DNA of 8,113 nucleotides from Actinomycetes bacterium (lineage in GTDB: Bacteria; Actinomycetota; Acidimicrobiia; Acidimicrobiales; Microtrichaceae): contig JAEZFI010000097.1 in the NCBI GenBank assembly GCA_023437745.1, positions 1-8,113 of the forward strand, read 5' to 3'. The notes under the pieces are model-generated. The model did not search any database. It saw only the letters and a list, made by a program, of their open reading frames with translations, and was not told the origin of the DNA. Positions 6,605 through 8,113 of this stretch are shown here, piece by piece. The first letter of the stretch is position 1, and every line of letters begins with the position of its first letter. A program made the position numbers and the translations under genes.

Positions 6605-6642
6605 GGACCATCCCATCCCTCTACACCCCCAAGGCAATCTCC

Positions 6643-7998
6643 GTGTCCGACCAAGCAACCATCACCCCGGATGCCGGCGAGAACTCCGCCGACGACTGGG
6701 TCCCCCGCCAGATCACCGCGAACGACCTCGACAGCGAGGCGCTCGAGGCGGCGTACGTCGCCACCATGGTGGGGGTCGACGACGGACAGCTGGTCACCGG
6801 CTCCGTGGTCAAGATCGACCATGACGAGGTGCTGCTCGACATCGGTTACAAGTCCGAGGGCGTGATCCCCAGCCGCGAGCTCTCGATCCGCAACGACGTC
6901 GACCCGCACGAGATCGTGTCGATGGGCGACGAGGTCGAGGCCCTGGTCCTCCAGAAGGAGGACAAGGACGGCCGTCTCATCCTGTCCAAGAAGCGGGCGC
7001 AGTACGAGCGTGCGTGGGGCCGGATCGAGGAGATCAAGGAAGCCGACGGCATGGTGTCGGGCCCGGTCATCGAGGTCGTCAAGGGCGGCCTGATCGTCGA
7101 CATCGGCCTCCGGGGCTTCCTCCCGGCCTCCCTCGTCGAGCTGCGTCGTGTCCGTGACCTGCAGCCGTACGTGGGCAAGCCCATCGAGGCGAAGATCATC
7201 GAGCTGGACAAGAACCGCAACAACGTGGTGCTCAGCCGCCGTGCGTGGCTCGAGGAGACGCAGAAGGAGCAGCGCGAGGACTTCCTCGTCAACCTCCGCC
7301 CCGGCGAGCGTCGCCGTGGTGTCGTGTCCTCGGTCGTCAACTTCGGTGCGTTCGTCGACCTCGGCGGCATGGACGGCCTCGTCCACGTCTCGGAGCTGTC
7401 GTGGAAGCACGTCAACCACCCGGGCGACGTCGTGGCCGTGGGCGACGAGATCGAGGTCGAGGTGCTCGAGGTCGACATGGACCGCGAGCGCATCTCCCTG
7501 TCGTTGAAGGCGACGCAGCAGGATCCGTGGCAGGAGTTCGCCGGTGCCCACCAGGTGGGCGAGCTGGTGTACGGCCGGGTCACCAAGCTGGTGCCCTTCG
7601 GTTCGTTCATCCAGGTCGGCGACGGCATCGAGGGCCTCGTCCACATCTCCGAGATGTCGGCGCACCACGTCGACCTGCCCGAGCAGGTCGTCACCCCGGG
7701 TGAGGAGCTGTGGGTCAAGATCATCGACCTCGACCTCCAGCGCCGCCGGATCAGCCTCTCGATCAAGCAGGCGGCCGAGGGTGGCATCGTGGCCGCCGAG
7801 TACCAAGAGCACTTCGGCGAGCACGCCTACGACGCCGAGGGCAACTACATCGGCCAGTACGACCCCGAGTCGCCGTCCGAGGGCCAGGAGGCCTGGGAGG
7901 AGTACTACGCCCAGCACGGCGAGGCCCCGCCCGCGGCGGACGCCGAAGGTGAGGCCACCGAGGCCGCCGCGACCGAGGAGGCCGGCGGCACCGAGTGA
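6643..7998 (+). CDS. rpsA: 30S ribosomal protein S1, four S1 domains
   Basis: RNA-binding ribosomal protein that helps recruit mRNA to the 30S subunit; 451 residues. Four S1 (OB-fold) repeats lie at about 48-118, 135-202, 222-289 and 306-376. Signature stretches are LLDIGYKSEGVIPSRELS, IVDIGLRGFLPASLVE, VNFGAFVDLGGMDGLVHVSE and PFGSFIQVGDGIEGLVHISE. Domains 3 and 4 are the closest to the canonical RNA-binding form. It closely resembles the four-domain actinobacterial S1 (for example M. tuberculosis RpsA) rather than the six-domain E. coli protein. The C-terminal tail (about 380-451) is acidic and Ala/Glu-rich and includes YDAEGNYIG. I chose GTG 6643 because AAGG lies eight bases upstream and the product begins at a normal N-terminus. 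The in-frame GTG at 6580 would be inside the leader stem-loop. A promoter, a structured leader and a terminator frame the gene. Confidence 0.97.
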   Translation: MSDQATITPDAGENSADDWVPRQITANDLDSEALEAAYVATMVGVDDGQLVTGSVVKIDHDEVLLDIGYKSEGVIPSRELSIRNDVDPHEIVSMGDEVEALVLQKEDKDGRLILSKKRAQYERAWGRIEEIKEADGMVSGPVIEVVKGGLIVDIGLRGFLPASLVELRRVRDLQPYVGKPIEAKIIELDKNRNNVVLSRRAWLEETQKEQREDFLVNLRPGERRRGVVSSVVNFGAFVDLGGMDGLVHVSELSWKHVNHPGDVVAVGDEIEVEVLEVDMDRERISLSLKATQQDPWQEFAGAHQVGELVYGRVTKLVPFGSFIQVGDGIEGLVHISEMSAHHVDLPEQVVTPGEELWVKIIDLDLQRRRISLSIKQAAEGGIVAAEYQEHFGEHAYDAEGNYIGQYDPESPSEGQEAWEEYYAQHGEAPPAADAEGEATEAAATEEAGGTE

Positions 7999-8019
7999 CC
8001 CACTCGACGAACTGAGCCC

Positions 8020-8052
8020 GCAGCCCCGCTTCGGCGGGGCTGCTGCCGTTTT
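8020..8052 (+). terminator. Intrinsic terminator of rpsA
   Basis: A perfect 10-base stem, GCAGCCCCGC (8020-8029) with GCGGGGCTGC (8034-8043), closes on a TTCG tetraloop (8030-8033), an exceptionally stable loop in RNA. A short T-run (8049-8052) follows five bases after the stem. It lies 21 bases beyond the rpsA stop. The T-tract is short and interrupted, which is common in high-GC actinobacteria. Confidence 0.88.
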
Positions 8053-8088
8053 CGGGTGCGCCCCGCCCACCCCGGGGTTCTCGGCGCG

Positions 8089-8113
8089 AAATGTCCCGCG
8101 TGGCGGGACATTT
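8089..8113. repeat. Perfect 11-bp inverted repeat at the window edge
   Basis: AAATGTCCCGC (8089-8099) and GCGGGACATTT (8103-8113) are exact reverse complements around a GTG loop. The window ends on the last base of the right arm, so the repeat may continue. The symmetric A-run/T-run outside a GC stem is the form of a bidirectional intrinsic terminator, which would suit a convergent gene just to the right. A dispersed palindromic repeat or an element end are alternatives. Confidence 0.75.

Noticed and set aside
2985..6611. Very long open frame on the minus strand (1208 codons) opposite polA and the methyltransferase
   Set aside because: The plus strand encodes unmistakable Pol I and methyltransferase motifs. 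The antisense translation is an Arg/Val/Leu/Asp/His-rich string with no domain, as expected when high-GC coding sequence is read in the mirrored frame.
6580..6642. Upstream GTG start for rpsA
   Set aside because: It would lie inside the leader stem-loop without a ribosome-binding site. GTG 6643 has AAGG at good spacing and gives a typical S1 N-terminus.
6280..8070. Long minus-strand open frame (596 codons) opposite rpsA
   Set aside because: It is a shadow of rpsA codon usage. The four S1 repeats on the plus strand are clear, and the antisense product is repetitive only because those repeats are.
8053..8088. Possible promoter or small gene between the two 3' hairpins
   Set aside because: There are only 36 GC-rich bases with no -10/-35 pattern, no start with a ribosome-binding site and no coding signal.

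Overview
The window is GC-rich throughout, uses GTG starts freely, and carries a gene order known from actinobacteria: an ANTAR response regulator, then polA, then rpsA. In Mycobacterium tuberculosis the same neighbourhood is Rv1626 (pdtaR), Rv1629 (polA) and Rv1630 (rpsA). A chromosomal core segment of a high-GC actinobacterium is therefore the best reading, possibly from Acidimicrobiia or a relative. That class assignment is an inference from protein flavour only. I see no phage, transposase, CRISPR or tRNA signal.

Layout. On the minus strand, 1-2101 holds a two-gene unit: a DUF3105-like lipoprotein whose stop codon is followed immediately by the GTG start of a GH77 4-alpha-glucanotransferase (malQ). 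malQ runs off the left edge. A 79-base divergent intergenic region (2102-2180) separates this unit from the plus-strand genes. The plus-strand unit starts with a 97-residue coiled-coil protein that appears to be read from a leaderless promoter. One base later comes a PdtaR-type ANTAR regulator, which overlaps polA by four bases. polA encodes full-length DNA polymerase I with intact 5' nuclease and polymerase motifs but a degenerate 3'-5' exonuclease domain. A nested inverted repeat lies between polA and a class I SAM-dependent methyltransferase. The rpsA promoter overlaps the end of that methyltransferase gene. rpsA encodes a four-S1-domain ribosomal protein S1 with an acidic tail, followed by a strong UUCG-loop terminator. 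The window ends exactly on a second perfect inverted repeat.

How the genes fit together. The coiled-coil protein, PdtaR-like regulator and DNA polymerase I are spaced for translational coupling, so a repair polymerase is made with an RNA-binding anti-termination regulator and an uncharacterised small helical protein. rpsA has its own promoter and a structured leader. malQ acts on malto-oligosaccharides and has no evident functional link to its lipoprotein neighbour. Most of the window is conserved housekeeping sequence. The least explained items are the small coiled-coil gene, the polA-methyltransferase hairpin, the rpsA leader and the palindrome at the right edge.
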